Below, piece by piece: positions 1 through 8,888 of a DNA stretch of 64,000 bases. Each line of letters begins with the position of its first letter. Within the stretch, counting starts at the first letter, position 1. Origin of the DNA: Loktanella sp. DSM 29012. Lineage in GTDB: Bacteria > Pseudomonadota > Alphaproteobacteria > Rhodobacterales > Rhodobacteraceae. Both the position numbers and the translations under genes were made by a program. The stretch covers positions 62,001 through 126,000 of the forward strand of contig NZ_FOEJ01000005.1 in assembly GCF_900110705.1 (NCBI RefSeq), read 5' to 3'. The notes under the pieces are model-generated. The model searched no databases and had not been told where the DNA came from. It saw only the letters and a list, made by a program, of their open reading frames with translations.

Positions 1-711
1 CAGAAACAGCGGCACCAGCCGCCAGACCATCCAGATGCGTAGCGGCAGGATCAAGGCCAGAAACAGCGCCAGAACGGCGACCGCCTCGCCGTACTGGGCC
101 TGTTTGAATGCCGTTTCCAGCCGGAACCCCAGCGTCGGCAACCCGATGAACCCCAGCACCGCCGAGGACCGCAGCCCGCATTCCATCCGGTAGAGCGTAT
201 AGGTCCGCATCTGAGGCAGGACCTGCGGCAGGCGCACCCACAGCAGGCGCGTCAAAACGGGCAAGACCTGCGGCACGGGCACCTTGCCCGGCGCATCGTC
301 GAGGTATTCCGAAAACACCTTGGCAAAGATGCCCGCGTAAGGAATGCCGATGGCCAGCACACCAGTCAGCGGCGATAGCCCCGTGACGCTGAACAGCAGC
401 AGCGCCCAGAACAACTCGTGCACGGCGCGCAGGCTGATGCACAGGCCTCTGACAGGACGCAGCCGGTAGAATGGTGCAAGCAACAGACCCGACACCGCCC
501 CCAATGCGACACCGCAGAATGCGAATGCCACGGTCAACACCGTGGCCCAGGCCAGTCCCGCGGGGTCACTGAAATCGGGTGACAGCAGACCACGCCCGAT
601 GGCGGCCAGCGTCAGCCAGGGATCGGTGCGCACAGACCCCAGATCAGCCAGCAGCAACGCAAGGACCGTTGCGGCAGCAAACCCCGCAAGGACATGCCGC
701 CGCCGGATCAT
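1..711 (-). CDS. PhnE-type ABC transporter permease (partial, runs off left edge)
   Basis: Inner-membrane permease of a phosphonate/phosphite/selenate-type ABC importer. I read it from an ATG at 711-709, which overlaps the ATPase stop as ATGA; the frame stays open to base 1, giving about 237 residues. The translation has a hydrophobic N-terminal helix, then a coupling-loop-like stretch containing AVHELFWALLLF and IPYAGIFAKVFSEYLDD. Further on comes YRMECGLRSSAVLGFIG, which resembles the RxE-x-RxAxVLG signature of PhnE proteins. It is the third gene after the binding protein and ATPase, so all three form one importer. The C-terminus lies outside the window. The exact oxyanion is not shown by this sequence. 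Confidence 0.82.
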   Translation of the reverse strand, partial: MIRRRHVLAGFAAATVLALLLADLGSVRTDPWLTLAAIGRGLLSPDFSDPAGLAWATVLTVAFAFCGVALGAVSGLLLAPFYRLRPVRGLCISLRAVHELFWALLLFSVTGLSPLTGVLAIGIPYAGIFAKVFSEYLDDAPGKVPVPQVLPVLTRLLWVRLPQVLPQMRTYTLYRMECGLRSSAVLGFIGLPTLGFRLETAFKQAQYGEAVAVLALFLALILPLRIWMVWRLVPLFL

Positions 712-1367
712 CGGTAAAGCGCCAGAAGTTCGGTTTCCGACAGATCAGCCGCCGCGGCGTCGATCACGACGGCCCCCTGTCGCAGGCCGATGATCCGCGT
801 GGCCACCCGCAGCGCCTGATCGACGTCATGCAAGGTCAGGATCATCGTGGCAAACTCTGTCGTCAGCCGTTCCAGCAGTGCGGCCCCCTGTGCGGGGTCC
901 AGCGCCGTGACAGGTTCATCACCCAGCACCACGTCACCGCCACGCAGCAACGCCCGCCCCAGCGCCACGCGCTGCCGCTGTCCGCCCGACAACTGCGACA
1001 CCGGGCGTCGGCCCAGACCCGACAGGCCCACGATATCCAGCACATGTTCGACCCGCGCCCGTTCCGCGCGCGCAGGCCAGATCAGGGTGCGCAAATTCCG
1101 GGGCGTGCCGAAGTCATCCAGCACACCCATCCAGATATTGTGAAAAACACTTAGACTGCCCACGAGGCCGTGGTCCTGCGGCACCAGCGCCGCACGTCCG
1201 GCGATCCGGTCGTGCAAGGCGGCCAGCAAGGTGCTCTTGCCCACACCGCTGCGGCCCAGCAGGGCTATCCGTTCGCCCGCTGCGACCTGCAACGTGACGC
1301 CGGTCAGCACCGGCCGCCCACCCCAGCTCAGGCTCTGGTCCGTGAGGGCGACCAGCGGTGCGGTCAT
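708..1367 (-). CDS. ABC transporter ATP-binding protein (PhnC-like)
   Basis: Nucleotide-binding subunit that would power the importer formed with its two neighbours. The 219-residue protein has Walker A GRSGVGKST near residues 38-46, signature LSGGQRQR near 126, Walker B leading into GDEPVTALDP, and a switch histidine in LTLHDVDQ. It is shorter than typical PhnC (about 250-260 residues). Its ATG shares bases with the binding-protein stop (TGATG), and its own TGA overlaps the permease start, so the three genes are translationally coupled. The substrate is inferred from the binding protein, not from this subunit. Confidence 0.88.
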   Translation of the reverse strand: MTAPLVALTDQSLSWGGRPVLTGVTLQVAAGERIALLGRSGVGKSTLLAALHDRIAGRAALVPQDHGLVGSLSVFHNIWMGVLDDFGTPRNLRTLIWPARAERARVEHVLDIVGLSGLGRRPVSQLSGGQRQRVALGRALLRGGDVVLGDEPVTALDPAQGAALLERLTTEFATMILTLHDVDQALRVATRIIGLRQGAVVIDAAAADLSETELLALYR

Positions 1368-2215
1368 CAGTCGATCAGGTCCAGCGCGCGCGCGGTATCC
1401 GCGATAGGCTGGTACAACGCATCGTCCGCCCCGATGAACCGGGTGCGCGGGAATGACGCCAGCAGTTCGGGATCATCCATGCCGATCAATGCCGCTTGCA
1501 CCCGGTCCGCAAATCCATCCCCAAAGCGGGCGTCCACATCGCCGCGGATCGTCCAGTTGTAATCGGGATAGGGCGGTGTTTCCCAGATGATCGTGGTCTG
1601 GGCAGCCTCGGGCGCAGCTTCAGCCACGGCCGTGTCGTAGACCGAATAGTTCAACGCGCCGACCTCATAGGCACCCGACGCAACCAGCCGCAGCGTCTGA
1701 CCGTGGTCACCGGAATAGCCCACGCTGTCGAACAGATCGGCGGGGGCCTGACCGGTTTCCTCGCGGATCCAGTATTCCGGCATCAACCGCCCCGAGGTCG
1801 AGGTTTCCGCCCCAAAGGTGAAACTGCGACCCGCGATGTCCGGGAAATCATCAGTCTGGGTCAGGCCGGTGTCCGTATTGGCAATGAAATAGCTGACGAA
1901 TGTCTCGTCCTCGTCGCCCTGAGCGATCGCGCGCGAATTCGGCACGACAATGCGGGCCTGCACGCCTGAAAGGCCACCGAACCAGCCCAGCTGGATCTGG
2001 TCGTTGGCAAAGGCCGTCACGGCGGCGGCATAGCTCTTGACCGGGACGTATTGCACATCGACGTCCAGCGTGTCCGACAGATAGTCGGCCACGACGCTGA
2101 ACCGTTCCACCAGCCGCGATTCGTCATCGTCGGGAATGGCGGAAAAAAACAGTGTCTCGGCGGTGGCTGCGGGGGCCAGCATCATCGCCAGCAAAACGGT
2201 TGTGATCTGACGCAT
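1367..2215 (-). CDS. Periplasmic binding protein, PhnD/putative selenate family
   Basis: Periplasmic substrate-binding protein of the ABC importer. I chose the ATG at 2215 over an upstream in-frame start at 2278, because an AGGAG lies about 9 bases before it and the protein then begins with a clean signal peptide (cleavage after APAATA). The mature part starts ETLFFSAIPDDDES and has LGWFGGLSGVQAR, as in the PhnD-like subgroup annotated as putative selenate binding proteins. Position at the end of a sulfur-metabolism block fits an oxyanion such as selenate or a sulfur compound. Phosphonate or phosphite remains possible. It is 282 residues, normal for the family. Confidence 0.82.
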   Translation of the reverse strand: MRQITTVLLAMMLAPAATAETLFFSAIPDDDESRLVERFSVVADYLSDTLDVDVQYVPVKSYAAAVTAFANDQIQLGWFGGLSGVQARIVVPNSRAIAQGDEDETFVSYFIANTDTGLTQTDDFPDIAGRSFTFGAETSTSGRLMPEYWIREETGQAPADLFDSVGYSGDHGQTLRLVASGAYEVGALNYSVYDTAVAEAAPEAAQTTIIWETPPYPDYNWTIRGDVDARFGDGFADRVQAALIGMDDPELLASFPRTRFIGADDALYQPIADTARALDLID

Positions 2216-2305
2216 CGGGGACACTCCTGTTGGATTCACCTTGCGTCTAGCCAAACTGGGCAGCCGTGAAAACGGCAAACGCAGAATAATCCCCGGGCTG
2301 TGGGT

Positions 2306-4039
2306 TCAGCTGGTCGGTGCCGTCTGCCCGCTGGTGTCGGTGACGGATCGCCAGGCGTCATATTGCGACAGGAATACCTGGCCATTGAGCACGTCCAGCA
2401 GGTGCGACTGCCGCAGCCGGTCCAGAACCGGACCCTTGACCTCTGACAGATGCAGCCCGACCCCCATGTCCGACAGCCGCAGGTTGATCGCCTCCAGACT
2501 TTCGAGTGCTGAAAAATCAACCTCGTTCACCGCCGAGAACATCAAGATCACATGTTCGATCTCGCATCCCTCGGTCACGCGGGACTGCACCAGTTCCTCG
2601 AGGAACCGCGCGTTGATGAAATACAGGCTTTCGTCGACGCGCAGGGTGACGACCTTTGGATTTGTCTCGACCGTATGGCGATGGATGTTGCGGAAATGCT
2701 GGGTGCCCGGCACCAGGCCGACCTCTGCCACATGCGGACGCGAGGTCTTGTACAGATGCAACAACACCGAGATCACGACGCCAGAGGCCACACCGATCTC
2801 GACCCCCATCAACAAGGTCAGCAGGATCGTCACCGTCACGGCCACGAAATCGGACGCGGAATAATCCCAGGTCTTTTTCAGAATCGAGAAATCCACAAGG
2901 CTGAGGACCGCCACGATGATGGTCGCGGCCAGCGTGGCGTTCGGCAGAAAATAGACCAGCGGCGTCAAGGCCATGGCGGCAATCGCCAGACCAACGGCCG
3001 TATAGGCCCCGGCCGCAGGCGTCGCTGCCCCGGCGTCATAATTCACCACGGACCGCGAAAAACCACCTGTCACGGGATAACCGCCGGTAAAGGCCGCACC
3101 GATGTTGGCAGCACCCAGTCCGATCAATTCCTGATCGGGGTCGATGCGCTGCCGCTTTTTCGCCGCCAGTGTCTGTGCCACCGAAACGGATTCCACAAAA
3201 CCGATGACCGAAATCAGGATCGCGGGGATCAGCAGCGCCTGTATCAGATCCGGCGACAGCCCCGGCATCGTCAGCGGTGGCAGGCTTTGCGGGACACTGC
3301 CCACGATCTTGACGCCGCGTTCATCCAGACCGAACAGCCAGACCGACAGGGTCGTGACCACGACCGCGGCCACCGGCCCTGCCTTGGTCGCGAAATCCGC
3401 GACGGTCGGTGTGGCACCCAGCCTGCGCAACAGAGGTTTCAGCCCCTTGCGCACCCAGAACAGGAAACCCGTCGCCAGCACGCCGAGGACCACCGTGATC
3501 CAATTGGTCTGGCCCAGATTTTCCCACAGCTGCATCAGGATTTCCGGCAGGGTATGGCCCTGCGCGCTGATCCCGAGGATATGCTTGAACTGGCTGGCGG
3601 CGATCAGGATGCCAGAGGCGGTGATGAACCCCGCGATCACCGGGTGGCTGAGGAAATTGGCCAGAAAGCCCAGGCGCAGCACACCCAGCAACATCAGGAA
3701 CCCGCCCGACAGGAACGCCAGTGTCAGCGCGGCAACCGCATAGCCTGCGGTCCCCTGCTCTGCCACCTGACCGATGGCACTGGCGGTCAGCAGCGACACC
3801 ACCGCGACCGGACCGACGGCAAGCGCGCGGCTGGTGCCAAAGATGGCATAAAGGATGATCGGCGCAATGGACGCGTAGATGCCCGCCTCCGGCGGGAGTC
3901 CGGCCAGCAGGGCATAGGCCAGTGATTGCGGGATCAGCATGATCGTCACGATGACCGCGGCCACCATATCGTTGGAAAATGCCCCGCGATCATAGGTGCG
4001 ACCCCAGTCGAGGATGGGCAGGTATCGGCGCAAGTTCAT
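2306..4039 (-). CDS. SulP family inorganic anion transporter with STAS domain
   Basis: Inner-membrane anion permease, probably for sulfate or a related anion or bicarbonate. The 577-residue protein has the SulP core with an N-terminal motif MLIPQSLAYALLAGLPPEAGIYAS, about ten to twelve hydrophobic segments up to roughly residue 420, and a C-terminal STAS domain (about 440-560) with VILMFSAVNEVDFSALE. Length is typical. It sits between the sulfide oxidoreductase and the oxyanion ABC importer on the same strand, so export or import of the sulfate/sulfite produced by sulfide oxidation is a reasonable inference. The substrate cannot be fixed from sequence. Confidence 0.88.
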   Translation of the reverse strand: MNLRRYLPILDWGRTYDRGAFSNDMVAAVIVTIMLIPQSLAYALLAGLPPEAGIYASIAPIILYAIFGTSRALAVGPVAVVSLLTASAIGQVAEQGTAGYAVAALTLAFLSGGFLMLLGVLRLGFLANFLSHPVIAGFITASGILIAASQFKHILGISAQGHTLPEILMQLWENLGQTNWITVVLGVLATGFLFWVRKGLKPLLRRLGATPTVADFATKAGPVAAVVVTTLSVWLFGLDERGVKIVGSVPQSLPPLTMPGLSPDLIQALLIPAILISVIGFVESVSVAQTLAAKKRQRIDPDQELIGLGAANIGAAFTGGYPVTGGFSRSVVNYDAGAATPAAGAYTAVGLAIAAMALTPLVYFLPNATLAATIIVAVLSLVDFSILKKTWDYSASDFVAVTVTILLTLLMGVEIGVASGVVISVLLHLYKTSRPHVAEVGLVPGTQHFRNIHRHTVETNPKVVTLRVDESLYFINARFLEELVQSRVTEGCEIEHVILMFSAVNEVDFSALESLEAINLRLSDMGVGLHLSEVKGPVLDRLRQSHLLDVLNGQVFLSQYDAWRSVTDTSGQTAPTS

Positions 4040-4160
4040 CGGTCAATCAATCAGCTTAGGGTATCGAAAACCGGCCCTGCCCGCCACCTTGGCCAGCAGG
4101 ACCAGAAAAATGCGCGGTGCGCGCGCGCGTGTGTTGCGCCCCGCACAGCGCATGGATGCG

Positions 4161-5840
4161 CTATTTTGCGGCAGCTTTCAGTGGTTCGGGCTTTGCCATC
4201 CATTCCTTGCCGCGCAGCATCGCCTGCCAGTAGATCGGCGGCAGCATCCGTTCCTTGAGGAACCAGGCCGCGCGTGTGGGTTTGGTCCCGTCCAGCAGGA
4301 CAGACGGAAAGCTGGGTTTGAGAACGCCCCCATAGCCAAATTCGGCCAGCACGATCTTGCCGCGTTCGACCGTCAATGGGCAGGATCCGTAGCCGTCGTA
4401 TTGCGCGACAGCAGACCGCCCATCCAGATCGGCCACGATATTTTCGGCAACCGTCGGGGCCTGTTTGCGCGCTGCTGCCGCCGTCTTGGCATTGGGGGCA
4501 TTCATCACATCGCCCAGCGCCCAGATGTTGTCGTGGTGCTTGTGTCGCAGCGTGGCCTGATCCACGTCCACCCAGCCTGCTGCATCCGCCAAAGGTGAGA
4601 CGCGGATGAAATCCGGGGCCACCTGCGGCGGACAGACATGGATCATGTCGAAATCGACAGTCACCTCTGTGGCGTCCGTGTCAGGCTTTGCCACGCGGAA
4701 CGTCGCGGTTTTGGCCGGTCCATCGATCGCGATCAGATTGTGAAAGAAATTCAGCGTCGCATCGTATTTGTCGACGTATTTCATCAGCGCCGGCACGTAA
4801 TCCTTGACCCCGAACAGCACGCCGCCCGCGTTCATGAACTGGATGTCGATATTGCCCAGCACGCCGTTGCGGAACCACGCGTCGCCCGACAGATACATCG
4901 CCTTTTGCGGGGCGCCTGCACATTTGATCGGCATCGGCGGTTGGGTAAAGATGGCGCGCCCCTGTTTCAGCTCCTGCACCAACTGCCAGGTGTAGGGGGC
5001 CAGATCGTAGCGATAGTTTGACGTGACACCGTTGCGCCCCAGCGTATCCTTCAGACCCGCGACCTGATCCCAATCCAGTTTCAGCCCCGGGCACACCACC
5101 AGGCGGTCGTATTTCACGACACGGCAACCCTCCAGGATGACGGCGTTTTTGTCCGGCTCAAAGGCTGCGACAGCGGATTTGATCCAGGTGACACCTCGCG
5201 GGATCAGCGATCCCATGGTCTTGGCCGTCTGCTGTGCGTCGAAGACGCCGGCACCGACCATGGTCCAGCCGGGCTGGTAGTAATGCACATCCGCCGGGTC
5301 GATCACGGCGATCTGCAAATCGGGTTTGCGCGACTTGAGGCTTGCCGCCACAGAAATACCGCCCGCACCCGCCCCCACGATCACCACGTCATAGCTGGCA
5401 TCGCCCGTATCGGTCGGCGTCCTGCCACCGTTCGCGATCCGGCGGGCCACACCGTTCATGTCATAGCCCGCCGCCTTGGTCGCTGCCAGAATGTCGGTCA
5501 TGGGTCGCATGCCCGCCGCGTAAAAGGACCACAGGGTCGCGGACCGGGTGCCGGACCGGCAATAGGCCAGCACGGGCCGCGGCAGATCCGCCAACGCCGC
5601 ATTGAATTTCGCCACATCCGCATCGCTGATCTGGCCCGCCGTGACCGGCACATAGCGGGCAACGATGCCTGCGTCGCGCGCGGCCTGTTCGATTTCGGCA
5701 AACCCCGGTTGATCGGATCCTTCGCCATCGGGGCGGTTGCAGATGATCGACCTGAATCCCGCAGCCCTGATCTGGGCGATATCGGCGGGGACGATTTGCG
5801 GACTGGCCGATACCGTGCTATCTAGCATGTTGATTTCCAT
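4161..5840 (-). CDS. Phosphatase-fold sulfurtransferase (DUF442) fused to sulfide:quinone oxidoreductase-like flavoprotein
   Basis: Likely oxidises sulfide at the membrane, passing electrons to quinone, with a sulfur-relay domain attached. Residues 1-140 form a DUF442/TIGR01244 domain with a Cys-x5-Arg loop (AYCRSGTRS, Cys94). A linker leads to a FAD-dependent oxidoreductase beginning at the dinucleotide motif GAGAGG (156-161). The second part keeps VVCPG and KCAGAPQK, matching the two redox cysteines of SQOR-type enzymes, and ends with an ALGD FAD motif. The ATG at 5840 has GGAGGAG 8 bases upstream; an upstream GTG at 5858 is less likely. The two persulfide dioxygenase-like genes directly upstream support the pathway. 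A role on another reduced sulfur species cannot be excluded. Confidence 0.86.
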   Translation of the reverse strand: MEINMLDSTVSASPQIVPADIAQIRAAGFRSIICNRPDGEGSDQPGFAEIEQAARDAGIVARYVPVTAGQISDADVAKFNAALADLPRPVLAYCRSGTRSATLWSFYAAGMRPMTDILAATKAAGYDMNGVARRIANGGRTPTDTGDASYDVVIVGAGAGGISVAASLKSRKPDLQIAVIDPADVHYYQPGWTMVGAGVFDAQQTAKTMGSLIPRGVTWIKSAVAAFEPDKNAVILEGCRVVKYDRLVVCPGLKLDWDQVAGLKDTLGRNGVTSNYRYDLAPYTWQLVQELKQGRAIFTQPPMPIKCAGAPQKAMYLSGDAWFRNGVLGNIDIQFMNAGGVLFGVKDYVPALMKYVDKYDATLNFFHNLIAIDGPAKTATFRVAKPDTDATEVTVDFDMIHVCPPQVAPDFIRVSPLADAAGWVDVDQATLRHKHHDNIWALGDVMNAPNAKTAAAARKQAPTVAENIVADLDGRSAVAQYDGYGSCPLTVERGKIVLAEFGYGGVLKPSFPSVLLDGTKPTRAAWFLKERMLPPIYWQAMLRGKEWMAKPEPLKAAAK

Positions 5841-5858
5841 GATGGTTTCTCCTCCCAC

Positions 5859-6764
5859 TCAGAACTTGTTGACAGGCATTTTCAGATAGCTGTGTCCGTC
5901 CGGTTCCGGGTCGGGCATGCGCCCGTCGCGCAGATTGACCTGAAGTGCGGCGAGCATCCGGTTGGGCAGCGCCAGCGTGGCATCGCGCCCCTCGCGCAGC
6001 GCCACGAAATCCGCCTTGGACACGCCCCCGCCAAGGTGGATGTTCTGCGTCTTTTGTTCGCCGACCGTGCTTTCCCAGCTGGGTAGGTCACGGGTCTTGG
6101 TGCCGTAGTCGTGGCCGACAAAGATGCGGTGGTCATCCGGGCGGTCGAGGATGCGCATGATGCTGTCATAGAGTTCGGATGCCGAACCGCCGGGGAAATC
6201 GGCCCGCGATGATCCCGCATCCGGTTGCATCAGCGTGTCATGGGCAAAGACCGCATCGCCCACGACATAGGTGATCGACCCCAGCGTATGACCCGGTGAC
6301 AGCATCACACTGACCTCCAGATCACCGATCCGGAATGTGTCGCCCTCGGCAAACAGGTGATCGAAATGCGGATCGATCGGAAATGCGTCAGGCAGGTTGT
6401 AGTAGTCCCGCCACAGAACCGCGATGTCGCGGACCTTTTCACCGATGGCCGTCTGCACACCCGTCTTGTCCTTGAGCCAGGCCGCCGCGATGAAATGGTC
6501 GGCATGCGGATGCGTGTCCAGGATCCATTCCAGCGTCAGCCCGTGGTCCGCGATATAGTCCAGCGCCCACTGGGCATGATCGAACCGCGTACCAAAGGAT
6601 TTCGGATCGAACTGCTGCACCACATCGATCAGCGCGCATTTGCCCGTCGCGTCATCGATGCAGATATACTGACAACTGCCGGTGTCCGGCTCGTGGAAAC
6701 CGACCACAGTCGGGCTGCCGGGTCCACGCGATGCAGAGGTCTTGCTGTAGATGTCGGTCGGCAT
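5859..6764 (-). CDS. MBL-fold metallo-hydrolase, ETHE1/persulfide dioxygenase-like (copy B)
   Basis: Probable iron-dependent persulfide dioxygenase that converts glutathione persulfide to sulfite. The 301-residue protein has THPHADHF (HxHxDH), SPGHTLGS, and GHDYGTKTRDLPSWESTVGEQK, as in ETHE1-like proteins. Start at 6764 is set by AAGGAG just upstream; an upstream in-frame start at 6854 would overrun the preceding gene. It lies between its paralogue and the sulfide:quinone oxidoreductase fusion with gaps of only 28 and 18 bases, so co-transcription is likely. It differs clearly from copy A, so this is not a recent duplicate. A hydrolase acting on another thioester or persulfide is possible. 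Confidence 0.85.
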   Translation of the reverse strand: MPTDIYSKTSASRGPGSPTVVGFHEPDTGSCQYICIDDATGKCALIDVVQQFDPKSFGTRFDHAQWALDYIADHGLTLEWILDTHPHADHFIAAAWLKDKTGVQTAIGEKVRDIAVLWRDYYNLPDAFPIDPHFDHLFAEGDTFRIGDLEVSVMLSPGHTLGSITYVVGDAVFAHDTLMQPDAGSSRADFPGGSASELYDSIMRILDRPDDHRIFVGHDYGTKTRDLPSWESTVGEQKTQNIHLGGGVSKADFVALREGRDATLALPNRMLAALQVNLRDGRMPDPEPDGHSYLKMPVNKF

Positions 6765-6792
6765 TGGTCGGACTCCTTGTAGATCGAATGGT

Positions 6793-7677
6793 TCAAAGGC
6801 CGTTGATCGGCACCTTGAGCATGGGGTTGCCGTCGCTGTCGGTCGGGACCGCACCTGCGCGCATGTTCACCTGCAACGACGGGATGATCAGACGTGGCAT
6901 GTCGAGCTGTGCATCGCGTTCCGTGCGGAACGTGATGAAATCCGCCTTGGTCCGGCCACGCCCGACGTGAATGTTGTGTTCCTTTTCCTCGCCCACGGTC
7001 GTTTCCCACTGGATGTCGCGCCCGTTGGGACCGTAGTCGTGGCACATGAACAGGCGCATGGCGTCAGGCAGGGCCAGCACCTTCATGATGCTGTCATACA
7101 GGTCCTCTGCACTGCCGCCGGGAAAATCACAGCGGGCAGATCCGCCGTCGGGCATGAACAACGTATCCCCGACAAAGGCCGCATTACCGATAACATGGAC
7201 CATACAGGCGGGCGTATGGCCGGGCGTGTAGATGGAAAAGCCCTGCATGTTGCCGATCTGGTAGGTATCGCCATCGTCGAACAGGGCGTCGAACTGGCTA
7301 CCATCGCGCTGGAATTCGGTGCCTTCGTTGAACACCTTGCCAAAGGTATCCTGCACGACCATGATTTTTGATCCGATGCCGATCTTGCCACCCAGGCGTT
7401 CCTGAATGTAGGGCGCGGCCGACAGGTGGTCGGCATGAACATGGGTTTCGATGATCCATTCCAGACGGCATCCCATCTGCTGCACCCGCGCGATCATCGC
7501 GTCGGCATGATCATAGGTGATGCGGCCGGCGGCATAGTCGATGTCCATCACGCTATCGATGATCGCACAGGCATCCGAGGTCGGATCCTTGACGATATAG
7601 CTGATGGTGTTGGTCGCGGGATCAAAGAAAGCCTCGACGACCGGGGTGATGTCCATGTTGACGGGATATTGTGTCAT
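6793..7677 (-). CDS. MBL-fold metallo-hydrolase, ETHE1/persulfide dioxygenase-like (copy A)
   Basis: Second ETHE1-like enzyme of the operon, 294 residues. It shows ETHVHADHLSAA (HxHxDH metal site), TPGHTPACMVH, VGDTLFMPDGGSARCDFPGGSA and CHDYGPNGRDIQWETTVGEEK. The ATG at 7677 follows GGAGAAGAAG; an upstream in-frame start at 7839 would overlap the YedE gene and lacks support. The protein belongs to the subgroup often found with DUF442 sulfurtransferases and YeeE proteins. With copy B it would handle persulfides made by the downstream oxidoreductase. The division of labour between the copies is unknown. Confidence 0.85.
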   Translation of the reverse strand: MTQYPVNMDITPVVEAFFDPATNTISYIVKDPTSDACAIIDSVMDIDYAAGRITYDHADAMIARVQQMGCRLEWIIETHVHADHLSAAPYIQERLGGKIGIGSKIMVVQDTFGKVFNEGTEFQRDGSQFDALFDDGDTYQIGNMQGFSIYTPGHTPACMVHVIGNAAFVGDTLFMPDGGSARCDFPGGSAEDLYDSIMKVLALPDAMRLFMCHDYGPNGRDIQWETTVGEEKEHNIHVGRGRTKADFITFRTERDAQLDMPRLIIPSLQVNMRAGAVPTDSDGNPMLKVPINGL

Positions 7678-7745
7678 CTTCTTCTCCAATATGGTCCTGC
7701 CTTGCTCGGGTTGCGGCAGGGCGGTTCCGGGGCGCGGCCTGGGTG

Positions 7746-8177
7746 TCAGGACGCGGCCCGTGCAGTTTGCATCGGGGCCAACAGGCGGCGCAGATAGAAA
7801 CCGGCCGTCACGGCCAGCAGGAACAACGCGACTTCCCATCGGCCTGTGCCCAGCGCGGGGATCGCAGCACCGGGGCAGAACCCGGCGATGCCCCAGCCAA
7901 TGCCGAACAAGGCCGAACCGCCGACCAGATTCCTGTCGATCGCAGTGCCCGTCGGGATCCGGAAACGGGCCTCGAACAACGGGGCGTCCCGCCGCCAGAC
8001 CAGCCGGTACCCCACGAATGTCACGATCAGCGCGCCGCCCATGACAAAGGCAAGACTGGGGTCCCAGGTGCCAGCCAGATCAAAGAAATTCAGAACCTTG
8101 GCCGGGTCCATCATCCCGGAGAGGGAAATGCCGATGCCAAAGACCAGGCCGGTGATCAACGCATAGAATAGTTTCAT
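7746..8177 (-). CDS. YeeE/YedE family protein, second half (DUF6691)
   Basis: Small membrane protein of 143 residues with about four hydrophobic segments. It starts MKLFYALITGLVFGIG, has SLSGMMDPAKVLNFFD, and ends with the conserved GIAGFCPGAAIPALG, where a cysteine sits in a membrane loop. This is the C-terminal half of the YeeE/YedE (TsuA-like) thiosulfate/sulfur transporter fold, encoded here as a separate gene three bases after the first half. The pair would form one channel for thiosulfate or sulfane sulfur uptake, delivering sulfur to the cytosolic persulfide enzymes encoded next. Transported species inferred from family. Confidence 0.85.
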   Translation of the reverse strand: MKLFYALITGLVFGIGISLSGMMDPAKVLNFFDLAGTWDPSLAFVMGGALIVTFVGYRLVWRRDAPLFEARFRIPTGTAIDRNLVGGSALFGIGWGIAGFCPGAAIPALGTGRWEVALFLLAVTAGFYLRRLLAPMQTARAAS

Positions 8178-8180
8178 GGC

Positions 8181-8612
8181 TCAGGCTCCAAAAACATGAC
8201 GGATGATGAAAACGGTGATCGCGGCGGTCACCATGAAGGTCGGCACCGCCACCAGCGACCGGACCGACAGGCGGGACAGGCCGCAGACCCCGTGACCGGA
8301 TGTGCACCCCGACCCCAGACTTGCGCCCAGACCAACGATCACACCACCGATCACGATCATCGTGGGGCTGACGGGCACGTTCAAGACAGGCATCTGACCT
8401 GTCACGAAAAACAGGGTTACAGGGGCCAGGACCATGCCTGCGATCAACGCCAGCCGCCACGACAGTTCCGCCCGGCTGGTGATGAAAACCGCACCGGACA
8501 TGATGCCAGTCGCGCCAAAGATGCGCCCCAGGCCCAGCATCAGCAGCACAGCGCCGAGACCGATGGCGAGGCCGCCGCCAAAGGATGTAAATGGTGTGAA
8601 TGCCGTTTCCAT
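8181..8612 (-). CDS. YeeE/YedE family protein, first half
   Basis: Membrane protein of 143 residues and partner of the following DUF6691 protein. It has about four hydrophobic segments and the family signature GSGCTSGHGVCGLSRLSVRS near residue 100-120, with two cysteines that in YeeE/TsuA relatives line the path for thiosulfate. The start at 8612 lies one base beyond the stop of the DUF2892 gene, and the stop is three bases before the partner start, so the three are tightly coupled. It acts in the inner membrane. Thiosulfate or other sulfane-sulfur import is the likely role. Confidence 0.87.
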   Translation of the reverse strand: METAFTPFTSFGGGLAIGLGAVLLMLGLGRIFGATGIMSGAVFITSRAELSWRLALIAGMVLAPVTLFFVTGQMPVLNVPVSPTMIVIGGVIVGLGASLGSGCTSGHGVCGLSRLSVRSLVAVPTFMVTAAITVFIIRHVFGA

Positions 8613-8613
8613 C

Positions 8614-8829
8614 TCAGCAGTCCTTGCAGGTCTTGAGGCCCAGCAGCGTGTAGACCGGGCACATTTTCAGGGTGGCGGTCGCCAGCATGATCAGGCCGAT
8701 CAGCGCCGCGCCGTATTTGAACAAAGCCGCGTCAAACAACGCCATGCCGCTGAAAAACGCGAGGAACAGCAAAACCACGCCCAGCGCCGCGCGCAGGGTC
8801 CGGTCCAGTTTGCCAACATTGGTCGTCAT
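8614..8829 (-). CDS. DUF2892 (YgaP transmembrane-like) inner membrane protein
   Basis: Small membrane protein of 71 residues with two hydrophobic segments. It begins MTTNVGKLDRTLRAALG and ends with LKMCPVYTLLGLKTCKDC, matching the DUF2892 domain found C-terminal to rhodaneses such as YgaP and as a stand-alone protein in YeeE operons. Start at 8829 follows GGAGACATCAC; the frame is open upstream to 8901 but that leader is arginine-rich and unlike the family. The terminal cysteines are conserved in relatives and may handle sulfur. It is the first gene of the 8829-to-4161 run. Confidence 0.82.
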   Translation of the reverse strand: MTTNVGKLDRTLRAALGVVLLFLAFFSGMALFDAALFKYGAALIGLIMLATATLKMCPVYTLLGLKTCKDC

Positions 8830-8888
8830 GTGATGTCTCCACAGAATCAGGTCTGTGACTTCACTACGCCTGCGGCGGCAATCCTTCA

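Noticed and set aside
3144-3925. Long plus-strand frames opposite the SulP gene and other real genes
   Set aside because: They mirror GC-rich codons of confirmed minus-strand genes, are Arg/Gln/His/Asp-rich and have no domain features.
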